From the NCBI GenBank assembly GCA_016297535.1, contig JAEDGL010000058.1:1-13573 (forward strand): a stretch of DNA of 13,573 nt, written 5' to 3'. The notes beneath the pieces were generated by a model that did no database searches, had not been told where the DNA came from, and saw only the letters and a list, made by a program, of their open reading frames with translations. The position numbers were made by a program, and so were the translations under genes. This document shows positions 8,001 to 13,249 of this stretch, piece after piece. Positions within the stretch are counted from its first letter, which is position 1. Every line of letters starts with the position of its first letter. The stretch comes from Clostridia bacterium (GTDB lineage Bacteria; Bacillota; Clostridia; Christensenellales; Aristaeellaceae).

Positions 8001-8738
8001 CGCAGCAACCGGCAGGCCTATGCCTATTTCACCGTTCGCGGCGGAAAAATGCTATCCGAAACCGCCGAGCAGCGCCTGTCCGCCATCCGCGAGTTTACGG
8101 AGTTTGGCGCTGGCTACCGCATTGCCATGCGCGATCTGGAAATTCGCGGCGCGGGCGATGTGCTGGGCCCGCAGCAGAGCGGACACCTGAGCACCGTGGG
8201 CTATGATATGTATGTCAAGCTGATCGAGCAGGCCGTGGGCGAGGTGCAGGGCGTGGAAACCACGCCGGAGCTGGACACCCGCGTGGAGCTGCGCGTGGAC
8301 GCCTTCCTGCCGGAAAGCTACGTTGCGCAGGAGAAGCTGCGCGTGGAAATCTACAAGCGCATCGCCATGATTCAGGACGCGGCGGGGCGCATGGATATCG
8401 AGGAGGAGCTGATCGACCGCTTTGGCGATATCCCTCAGCCCGTTCTCAACCTGATGCGCATCGCCCAGCTGCGCGGCGTTACCCGAAGGCTGGGCATCAG
8501 CCACCTGTTCCTGCGTGCGGACGGCGTTCACATGCGCATGGATGAAAAGTTCATCCCCGATCCCGGATTGCTGTTTGAGGCCGTTACCCGCACCGACAGG
8601 CGCCTGCGCTTCAGCATGGGCAAAACGCCGGAACTGGTACTTGCGCAGCCCGGGCTGACGGCCGAGCAGGCGCTGGAAACCGGCATTTCGGTGCTGACCA
8701 TGGTGCACGATGAGCTGCTCCGGCTGAAGGAAGCCTAA
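5082..8738 (+). CDS. mfd: Transcription-repair coupling factor Mfd
   Basis: 1218 residues (B. subtilis Mfd is about 1177). Mfd is an ATP-driven DNA translocase that removes RNA polymerase stalled at DNA damage and recruits UvrA. The N-terminal UvrB-like module includes GSILDVFPAN near 175 and EFFDDEVDSLRRFD near 190-205. The RNA polymerase interaction domain starts near YVVHDLHGVGLYKGV (551-565). The translocase has Walker A GDVGYGKT (697-704), DEEQ (798-801), SATPIPRTLHMS, and motif VI QIRGRVGRSNRQ (~965-976). The C-terminal TRCF domain follows from about 1060. Between about 251 and 308 there is an acidic, low-complexity stretch rich in Glu, Asp and Lys. The ATG at 5082 overlaps the pth stop and has AAGGAG upstream. 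Its stop codon overlaps the T tract of a terminator on the opposite strand. Confidence 0.97.
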   Translation: MNEGLFTAYEDLPQWKKLLGRLGAGDCTALGEIAEGERPFFAAALSRKTGRPVLLVSASELTAQKQAQDIDRLVGGGSAVLPARDVQFSRAAMSRESTWQRLSVLDQLVQGRVRVLCASLDALLDRCAPAGRFRRAVITVTEGERHAPDQLIRRLMENGYERVPMVEGQGQCAMRGSILDVFPANAADAVRIEFFDDEVDSLRRFDCISQRSIARIKTVRLSPATECLIRDGEAAAQRLKAALEKGAGHAMEEAAPDEAFATSHPEEADGLPSLDDFLSELDALELSEDLLKEGKPFKEKKPEKEEDLNWKRHMDDVDRVRAGQTIRTATMWMNVLCEDTVTVLDYLNDPIVLLDRPDQYQSRIRAAADQFAQDYEDAQLRGDAFDAQQTLRFTYDDLLSAWQRMPSITLSDIIATSGRLSPGEAVSFGAKPPMPYQSRLEPLAQDIARWKQEGCAIVLLTGGEARGRRLQKALMEQGVPSVYAETLDGNLIMGEVVLLPVAYGKGFIHPEAKLAVLSDTDIYGTAYQRARKKQNAGERIASFTDLKTGDYVVHDLHGVGLYKGVVQLDNDGAKRDYLLIQYAGNDKLYVPADQFDRVTKFIGAEHSLPRLNRLGGQEWERQKSKVKASIKKLAFDLAELYAKRAKSTGYAFSHENPWQREFEDMFPYELTEDQQRSVAQIEADMESDRNMDRLLCGDVGYGKTEVALRAAFKAVVEGKQVAILAPTTILVQQHYNTIKKRFAGFPVKFDMLSRFRTPREQQAICEKLKSGELDLVVGTHRLLNKNVQFKDLGLLIVDEEQRFGVNHKESIQHMKTRVDVLTLSATPIPRTLHMSMVGIRDMSILETPPEERLPVKTYVMEYSDAVIREAIRREMARGGQVYFLYNRVRSIEQMHDRIKALVPDARIGIAHGQMRENALEDVMLDFYAGTYDVLLCTTIVESGLDVPDANTLIVFDADRFGLAQLYQIRGRVGRSNRQAYAYFTVRGGKMLSETAEQRLSAIREFTEFGAGYRIAMRDLEIRGAGDVLGPQQSGHLSTVGYDMYVKLIEQAVGEVQGVETTPELDTRVELRVDAFLPESYVAQEKLRVEIYKRIAMIQDAAGRMDIEEELIDRFGDIPQPVLNLMRIAQLRGVTRRLGISHLFLRADGVHMRMDEKFIPDPGLLFEAVTRTDRRLRFSMGKTPELVLAQPGLTAEQALETGISVLTMVHDELLRLKEA

Positions 8739-8741
8739 AAA

Positions 8742-8770
8742 GCCCCCGGGTACGGCCTGTACCCGGGGGC
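8742..8770 (-). terminator. Hairpin A: terminator for the minus-strand purR transcript
   Basis: GCCCCCGGGTAC (8742-8753) and its exact complement (8759-8770) form a perfect 12-bp stem around loop GGCCT. The A run at 8737-8741 becomes five T after the stem on the minus strand, so it ends purR transcription. On the plus strand no T tract follows. A near-copy lies at 8942-8966. Confidence 0.72.
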
Positions 8771-8774
8771 AGCG

Positions 8775-8934
8775 TGTCGAAAAAGCTCGCTTCGCGATCT
8801 TTTCCGACAGAAACTGGCGGAAATGTTTTCGGCAAGGCCGAAAACTCCCCGCCCGCCCGGCAAAGCCGGGCGATACGAACCAAAGTCAGAGGGGCTGCGG
8901 CCCCTCTGACAACTCCCGATAAGGTTTTTCGACA
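8775..8934. repeat. Palindrome-rich intergenic element with 10-bp terminal inverted repeats
   Basis: The ends are TGTCGAAAAA (8775-8784) and its exact inverse TTTTTCGACA (8925-8934). Inside are four hairpins. One has a 16-position stem with two mismatches (8775-8790 with 8794-8809). The others are perfect: 9 bp (GTTTTCGGC, 8825-8845), 8 bp (CGCCCGGC, 8854-8872) and 11 bp (GTCAGAGGGGC with loop TGCG, 8885-8910). No ORF is convincing. The element lies between the two copies of the CCCCGGGTAC hairpin. It resembles a dispersed palindromic repeat or small non-autonomous element. Copy number elsewhere in the genome cannot be seen here. Confidence 0.6.
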
Positions 8935-8941
8935 GTCTGAC

Positions 8942-8970
8942 CCCCGGGTACGGCCTGTATCCGGGGTTTA
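8942..8970 (+). terminator. Hairpin A': second copy, possible mfd terminator
   Basis: CCCCGGGTAC (8942-8951) pairs with GTATCCGGGG (8957-8966) around the same GGCCT loop as hairpin A, with one G-T wobble. TTTACGTTTA follows on the plus strand, a weak T tract. It would end transcripts arriving from mfd. It lies 4 bases from the end of the convergent purR gene. Confidence 0.5.
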
Positions 8971-8973
8971 CGT

Positions 8974-9786
8974 TTACAGCAGCCATTCCGCGGGGCGAAT
9001 ACTCAGCTTTCCGCCCTCCGGCTCGTCCATCACCATCAGCGCCTTCTCGCCGTGGATAACGCGCTTGGCATTGTGCGCGGTGGCCATCACAAAGGCGGTG
9101 CCCACCACCTGCACGTTAAATTCGCTCATCAGGTCGATCATGCCCTTGGCGGTGCCGCCCGCCTTGAGAAAATCATCCACAATCAGGGCGCGCTGGCCTT
9201 CCACCACCGCGCGGCGGCTGAGGCTCATGGTTTCAATGTGGCCGGAGGAGCCGCTGACATAGTTGATGTTGACGGCCGAACCCTCGTACACCTTGCTGGA
9301 GCGGCGCGCAATCACCAGCGGCACGCCCATGGACTGGGCAGTCATCAGCGCAACAGGAATGCCCTTGGTTTCCATGGTCAGCACAAAATCGGGCGCCTCG
9401 TCGTAAAACTGGCCGGCGATGATAATGCCCATCTGGCGCACAATGTCCGGCATGCTCAGAATATCGCTCAGGTACAGAAAGCCGCCGGGCAGCAGCCGGC
9501 TGGGGGTTTGCAGCTCTCTGCACAGCCCCTCAAGAAAGGCCACGGCCTGCTCGCGTTCAATATAGGGGCGGTAGCGCACGCCGCCTGCGGCGCCGGTTAC
9601 CGTATCCAGCCTGCCAAGGCCAAAGCGCTTGTAGACATCGCACAGAATGTCCACATCCTCGCTCAGGGTGGATTTGGCCGCCCCGAACATTTCACAGAAA
9701 TGCGAAAGGGTAAAAAGCTGGTTGGGCGATGCGGTCAGCAGCTTGGTCAGCGCCGCGAGGCGCTCGTTGCGTTTGATGCGATCCAC
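8974..9786 (-). CDS. purR: Purine operon repressor PurR (Bacillus type)
   Basis: 270 residues, the family length being about 275-285. It has an N-terminal winged-helix DNA-binding domain (about 1-74, starting MDRIKRNERLAALTKLL) joined to a phosphoribosyltransferase-like domain. The PRPP-binding loop VDDFLKAGGTAKG is at 203-215. In B. subtilis, PurR binds PurBox sites upstream of purine genes and is released when PRPP is high; the fold is a phosphoribosyltransferase without enzyme activity. The start is GTG at 9786, with GGAGGGGAG just upstream on the minus strand. It converges on mfd and diverges from a methyltransferase gene. In B. subtilis, purR also lies close to pth and mfd, so the locus keeps part of an old gene order. 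Confidence 0.95.
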   Translation of the reverse strand: MDRIKRNERLAALTKLLTASPNQLFTLSHFCEMFGAAKSTLSEDVDILCDVYKRFGLGRLDTVTGAAGGVRYRPYIEREQAVAFLEGLCRELQTPSRLLPGGFLYLSDILSMPDIVRQMGIIIAGQFYDEAPDFVLTMETKGIPVALMTAQSMGVPLVIARRSSKVYEGSAVNINYVSGSSGHIETMSLSRRAVVEGQRALIVDDFLKAGGTAKGMIDLMSEFNVQVVGTAFVMATAHNAKRVIHGEKALMVMDEPEGGKLSIRPAEWLL

Positions 9787-9825
9787 GGTTGCTCCCCTCC
9801 GGTTGATTGCTCAAAATACCGCCAC

Positions 9826-9855
9826 AGTATAGCACACTTTGATGAATATTGCCAG
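9826..9855 (-). promoter_or_regulatory. Promoter of purR
   Basis: Read on the minus strand: CTGGCA (9855-9850), 18 bases, TATACT (9831-9826) preceded by GTGC, giving an extended -10. The expected start lies near 9819, about 33 bases before the GTG start codon. Confidence 0.65.
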
Positions 9856-9867
9856 TCTTTTTCTGGT

Positions 9868-9881
9868 GAACGTTCGGGAAA
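9868..9881 (-). promoter_or_regulatory. Candidate PurBox-like operator
   Basis: The minus strand reads TTTCCCGAACGTT at 9881-9869, matching the B. subtilis PurBox consensus AWWWCCGAACWWT at 10 of 13 positions, including the whole CCGAAC core. The 8-bp palindrome GAACGTTC (9868-9875) overlaps it. It sits between the -35 boxes of the divergent purR and methyltransferase promoters, where a repressor could act on both. B. subtilis operators usually have two boxes, and a second, separate box is not seen, so the call is tentative. Confidence 0.4.
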
Positions 9882-9887
9882 AATCAC

Positions 9888-9916
9888 TTGACAGGCCCCT
9901 GCACGCATGATAAACT
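9888..9916 (+). promoter_or_regulatory. Promoter of the methyltransferase gene
   Basis: Consensus TTGACA (9888-9893), 17-base spacer, TAAACT (9911-9916). Transcription would start near 9923, about 28 bases before the ATG at 9951. It faces away from the purR promoter, with 32 bases between the two -35 boxes. Confidence 0.72.
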
Positions 9917-9950
9917 GCTTCCAATCTTTTCAAACAGGGGAGTGAAACCA

Positions 9951-10763
9951 ATGGACGAAAGCATCGAAACCGTGCGCAGGCACTATAACCAGAACGCGCA
10001 GGAGGAATGGGACCGGCTGACTCATCATCCCTTTGAATTTGAGCTGACCACCTGGATGATGGACAAATACATCCGCCCGGGCGAGACGATTCTGGACATT
10101 GGCGGCGGCCCGGGCCGCTACTCCCTGCATTATGCCCGGAAGGGCTGCTCGGTAACGCTGGCCGACCTGAGCGAGGGCAACATCGCCCTGGCCGGACAAA
10201 AGGCGCGGGAGCTGGGCGTATCCATCCGCACGCATGCCGTCAACTGTCTGGAGCTGGATTCGCTGCAGCTTGGCACATTCGACCATGTGTTTCTGATGGG
10301 CCCGTTGTACCACCTGCCGCAGGAAAGCCAGCGGGTGGAGGCGGTGCGGGTTGCCCTGCGCCACTTAAAGCCCGGCGGCAAGCTGTATGTTTCATTTATT
10401 TTGGCCTTTGCAGGCGTGATTTTTGATTTGAGAAATGCGGGAAACATCGAAGCCGACGTTGCCAACCCCGACTGCGGCTATCTGATTGACTGCGTGGAAA
10501 ATGGTGAAAACTACACCGGCCCCGGCTTTACCACGGTCTGCTTCTATCATCAGCGGCAGATTCTGCCCTTCATGGAGCAGTTTCCGCTGCAAAAGCTGCA
10601 TCTGTTTGGGCAGGAGGGCTTTCTGGCACCCAACGAGCACGAGCTTTTGCAGCGCTCGCCCGGCGAAATTCAAACCTGGCTGACGCTTGCCAGGCGGTAT
10701 CTGGAGCTTCCGGAGCTGCTCAGCTATTCGGAGCACGCCATGTACATCGGCCGCAAAAAGTGA
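9951..10763 (+). CDS. Class I SAM-dependent methyltransferase
   Basis: 270 residues from ATG 9951, with AGGGGAG (9936-9942) 8 bases upstream; the in-frame TTG at 9888 is the -35 box and is rejected. The Rossmann-like fold shows SAM motif I LDIGGGPGRY (48-57), the ribose-binding acidic Asp72 in LADLS, and GPLYHL (117-122) as motif IV. LKPGGKLYVSF follows as motif VI. The C-terminal ~100 residues form a family-specific substrate region (PDCGYLID, PGFTTVCFYH). The gene resembles many clostridial small-molecule methyltransferases; the substrate is unknown. It is a single-gene unit, with its own promoter and a probable terminator at 10771-10808. It shares a control region with purR, but no purine link is proven. 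Confidence 0.85.
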   Translation: MDESIETVRRHYNQNAQEEWDRLTHHPFEFELTTWMMDKYIRPGETILDIGGGPGRYSLHYARKGCSVTLADLSEGNIALAGQKARELGVSIRTHAVNCLELDSLQLGTFDHVFLMGPLYHLPQESQRVEAVRVALRHLKPGGKLYVSFILAFAGVIFDLRNAGNIEADVANPDCGYLIDCVENGENYTGPGFTTVCFYHQRQILPFMEQFPLQKLHLFGQEGFLAPNEHELLQRSPGEIQTWLTLARRYLELPELLSYSEHAMYIGRKK

Positions 10764-10770
10764 GCCTTTT

Positions 10771-10808
10771 CCCCCCGGGCGATACCGGCCGGAGGGATCG
10801 GGGTTTTT
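10771..10808 (+). terminator. Probable terminator after the methyltransferase gene
   Basis: A C run at 10771-10776 can pair with the G run at 10800-10803, with inner CCGG repeats (10775-10793) able to pair with each other. Five T follow (10804-10808). The stem is imperfect, but the position just after the stop codon and the T tract support it. Confidence 0.55.
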
Positions 10809-10841
10809 CGAGGCTGTGCTATTTTCCTTGCGCGGGCTTTG

Positions 10842-10850
10842 TGCTATAAT
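10842..10850 (+). promoter_or_regulatory. Extended -10 promoter of purB
   Basis: TGCTATAAT (10842-10850), preceded by GT, is a perfect -10 box with the TG extension. No good -35 is found at 17-18 bases; the region around 10821-10827 is T-rich. Transcription would start near 10857, leaving about 39 bases of leader. No CCGAAC PurBox core is seen between the methyltransferase gene and purB. Confidence 0.65.
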
Positions 10851-10895
10851 AAAACGGATGTTTCCTTTCCCATTCTTTAACAGGAGGCTCTCCCC

Positions 10896-12332
10896 ATGAC
10901 TGATCATTCCCGATACATCAGCCCCTTTTCCACCCGCTATGCCAGCGATGAGATGCAGTTTGTGTTTTCCGAGGACAACAAGTTCCGCACCTGGCGCAGG
11001 CTGTGGATTGCCCTTGCCCGCGCGGAGCAGAAGCAGGGCCTGCCCATCACCGACGAGCAGATTGCCGAGCTGGAAGCGCACAAGGATGAGATCAACTACG
11101 AGGACGCCCAGCGCCGCGAGCGCGAAACCCGTCACGATGTGATGAGCCATGTGTACGCCTACGGCCTGCAGTGCCCCAAGGCGGCCGGCATCATCCATCT
11201 GGGCGCCACCAGCTGCTATGTGGGCGATAACACCGATGTGATCATCATGAAGCAGGGCCTGGAAATTGTGCGCAAAAAGCTGCTGACCGTGATGAGCCTG
11301 CTGGCGGATTTTGCGGACAAGTACAAAAATCTGCCCTGTCTGGCCTATACGCACCTGCAGCCCGCGCAGCTGACCACCGTTGGCAAGCGCGCCACCCTGT
11401 GGCTCAACGAGCTGTATATGGATTTTGAAGAGCTGGAGCACCGCATTGCCAGCCTGGCGCTGCTTGGCAGCAAGGGCACCACCGGCACGCAGGCCAGCTT
11501 TGTGGAGCTGCTGGGCGGCGACAGCCGCAAAATCCAGCAGATTGAGCGCGACATTGCCCAGGAGGTGGGCATTTCCCGCGTGGTGCCCGTCAGCGGACAA
11601 ACCTACAGCCGCAAAATGGATTACATGGTGGTAAGCACCCTGTCCGGCATTGCGCAAAGCGCCAGCAAATTCAGCTGCGACATGCGCCTTCTGCAAAGCT
11701 TCAAGGAAATGGAGGAGCCCTTTGCCGCCAGCCAGATCGGATCCTCCGCCATGCCCTACAAGCGCAATCCCATGCGCTCCGAGCGCATTACCTCCATCAG
11801 CCGCTATGTCATGGTGGATACGCTCAACGCCGCCATCACCACCGCCACCCAGTGGTTTGAGCGCACCCTGGACGACAGCGCCAACCGCCGCATCGCCGTT
11901 AGCGAGGCCTTCCTGGGCGTGGACGCCATCCTGAACGTGATGATGAACGTGTGCGACGGCCTTGTGGTGTATGAAAAGGTGATCCGCGCCCGCGTGATGA
12001 ACGAGCTGCCCTTTATGGCCACCGAAAACATCATGATGGACGCCGTCAAAAAGGGCGGCAACCGTCAGGAGCTGCACGAAAAGCTGCGCGTACATTCGCA
12101 GGCTGCGGCCCGCGTGGTCAAGGAGGAGGGCGGACGCAACGACCTGATCGACCGCATCGCCGCCGATCCCGCCTTTATGATTACCCGCGAGGAGATCGAG
12201 GCCCTGCTGGATCCCGCCCGCTTTACCGGCCGCAGCGCCGAGCAGGTGGAGGAATTCCTGACCGGCATCATCCGGCCCCTGCTGGACGAAAACCGCGATC
12301 TGCTGGGGCAGGCCGTGGAGCTGAATGTGTAA
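10896..12332 (+). CDS. purB: Adenylosuccinate lyase
   Basis: 478 residues, longer than the B. subtilis enzyme (~430) and close to the eukaryotic type. It catalyses two steps of purine synthesis: SAICAR to AICAR plus fumarate, and adenylosuccinate to AMP plus fumarate. Conserved parts are RHDVMSH (79-85), the HLGATS segment (101-106), THLQPAQLTT (152-161) carrying the catalytic His153, TGTQASF, and the flexible signature loop SSAMPYKRNPMRSE (283-296) with the catalytic serine. The signature closely resembles animal enzymes, with Tyr-Lys-Arg-Asn-Pro-Met-Arg where many bacteria have His-Lys-x-Asn-Pro. The ATG has AGGAGG 7 bases upstream. It has its own promoter and terminator and is not inside a purine operon here. 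Confidence 0.96.
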   Translation: MTDHSRYISPFSTRYASDEMQFVFSEDNKFRTWRRLWIALARAEQKQGLPITDEQIAELEAHKDEINYEDAQRRERETRHDVMSHVYAYGLQCPKAAGIIHLGATSCYVGDNTDVIIMKQGLEIVRKKLLTVMSLLADFADKYKNLPCLAYTHLQPAQLTTVGKRATLWLNELYMDFEELEHRIASLALLGSKGTTGTQASFVELLGGDSRKIQQIERDIAQEVGISRVVPVSGQTYSRKMDYMVVSTLSGIAQSASKFSCDMRLLQSFKEMEEPFAASQIGSSAMPYKRNPMRSERITSISRYVMVDTLNAAITTATQWFERTLDDSANRRIAVSEAFLGVDAILNVMMNVCDGLVVYEKVIRARVMNELPFMATENIMMDAVKKGGNRQELHEKLRVHSQAAARVVKEEGGRNDLIDRIAADPAFMITREEIEALLDPARFTGRSAEQVEEFLTGIIRPLLDENRDLLGQAVELNV

Positions 12333-12347
12333 AACCGATGAATCCAG

Positions 12348-12378
12348 AAGCCGGAAGGGAGGCCCCCTTTCGGCTTTT
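12348..12378 (+). terminator. Terminator of purB
   Basis: AAGCCGGAAGGG (12348-12359) pairs with CCCTTTCGGCTT (12365-12376) over 12 bp with one G-T wobble, loop AGGCC, followed by TTTT (12375-12378). It begins 16 bases after the purB stop codon. Confidence 0.78.
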
Positions 12379-12416
12379 GGCTGTTCCGGAGACTTGCGGG
12401 GCAGTAGTCCCCGCCC

Positions 12417-12445
12417 TTTACAAGTTTGGCCGAAAGCTTTATAAT
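12417..12445 (+). promoter_or_regulatory. Promoter of the S component-coaX operon
   Basis: TTTACA (12417-12422), 17-base spacer, perfect TATAAT (12440-12445). Start expected near 12452. A 6-bp inverted repeat, GCGGGG (12396-12401) with CCCCGC (12409-12414), lies just upstream of the -35 box and might be a protein site or a small hairpin. Confidence 0.78.
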
Positions 12446-12451
12446 AAAAGG

Positions 12452-12559
12452 TAAGACATGCCGCTATCCCTATGGGAGGCGGACATTGTCCAACAGGACT
12501 CCCCCGCTCCCCTCGCACAACGTCGGGTATCCCAAAGAACTCGAATGGAGGAAAACAAA
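12452..12559 (+). promoter_or_regulatory. Structured 5' leader of the S component gene
   Basis: About 108 bases between the predicted start and the ATG. GGGAGGCGG (12474-12482) can pair with the upstream CCGC-TA-TCCC (12461-12470) or with the downstream CCGCTCCC (12504-12511), which are mutually exclusive. In the same way GTCC (12488-12491) can pair with GGAC at 12481-12484 or at 12496-12499. This is riboswitch- or attenuator-like, but no known riboswitch class is recognised and no terminator with a T tract is present in the leader. Confidence 0.4.
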
Positions 12560-13249
12560 ATGAACAAAACCGGTCTGTCCCGCGCCCGCCAGAGCGAGCG
12601 CATCCGCAAAATGGTTGTTACGGCCATGCTCAGTGCCATCGTGGCTGTCCTTACCTTTACCCCCATCGGCATGATTCCCCTGCCCCCGCCGCTGCTGAGC
12701 GCCACCACGGTGCACATTCCCGTGCTGGTGGCCGCGCTGGTAGAAGGCCCGGCCGTAGGGCTGATTGTGGGCGCGGTGTTTGGCCTGTGCAGCTTTATCC
12801 GCGCCTGGGAAAGCGGCGCGGTTGGGCTGACGCTGTTTTTCCGCAATCCGCTGGTAAGCGTGCTGCCGCGTCTGGTGGTGCCGCTGGTTGCGTTTGGGGT
12901 GTGGGCGCTGTTGCGCCGGCTCATCCGGCCCAACGCCGTTACCGACAAGCTGCATTCGGCCCTGGCCGCGGTGGCGGGCACGCTGACCAATACCGTGCTT
13001 TGCCTGGGCATGATCGTTCTGCTCTACGGCGGCGATCTGACCGCCATGATCAATGAAATGATTTCCGCCGGCAGCGCGGACGCCGCCTATCTCAACCATG
13101 CGGGCGCGTGGCTGGTGGCCGTGGTGGGCGTACCCAACGGCATTGGCGAATGCCTGGTGGCAGCCGTGATTGTACCCATGATCAAAACTGCCGTGGATGC
13201 GGTCATCCGCCGTTCCTCCACGCGCAGGGCGAAAGGAAACCAGCAATGA
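12560..13249 (+). CDS. ECF transporter S component, probably for pantothenate
   Basis: 229 residues with about six hydrophobic helices after a basic N terminus. The first helix, TAMLSAIVAV (21-30), has the small-residue AxxxA pattern that S components use to dock on EcfT. The next part, ATTVHIPVLVAALVEGPAVG (48-67), is the conserved second-third helix region of ECF-type substrate-capture proteins. These work with a shared EcfA/A'/T energising module encoded elsewhere. The start is ATG 12560, with TGGAGGA (12546-12552) 8 bases upstream; an in-frame ATG at 12545 falls over that site and has no site of its own. It overlaps coaX by ATGA, so pantothenate (vitamin B5) is the likely substrate, but this rests on context. 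Folate or other vitamins remain possible. Confidence 0.78.
   Translation: MNKTGLSRARQSERIRKMVVTAMLSAIVAVLTFTPIGMIPLPPPLLSATTVHIPVLVAALVEGPAVGLIVGAVFGLCSFIRAWESGAVGLTLFFRNPLVSVLPRLVVPLVAFGVWALLRRLIRPNAVTDKLHSALAAVAGTLTNTVLCLGMIVLLYGGDLTAMINEMISAGSADAAYLNHAGAWLVAVVGVPNGIGECLVAAVIVPMIKTAVDAVIRRSSTRRAKGNQQ

Noticed and set aside
8774..9262. 162-codon plus-strand ORF across the palindrome cluster and the purR 3' end
   Set aside because: No ribosome binding site, low-complexity hairpin-derived sequence, and it overlaps purR in antisense.
10392..12518. 708-codon minus-strand open frame opposite the methyltransferase gene and purB
   Set aside because: Same shadow effect: composition is His/Gln/Gly-rich and no motifs appear. 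It crosses two real genes, promoters and terminators.
12458..12559. In-frame extension of the S component to ATG 12458
   Set aside because: It would begin about 6 bases after the predicted transcription start, has no ribosome binding site, and adds a non-hydrophobic segment not seen in the family.
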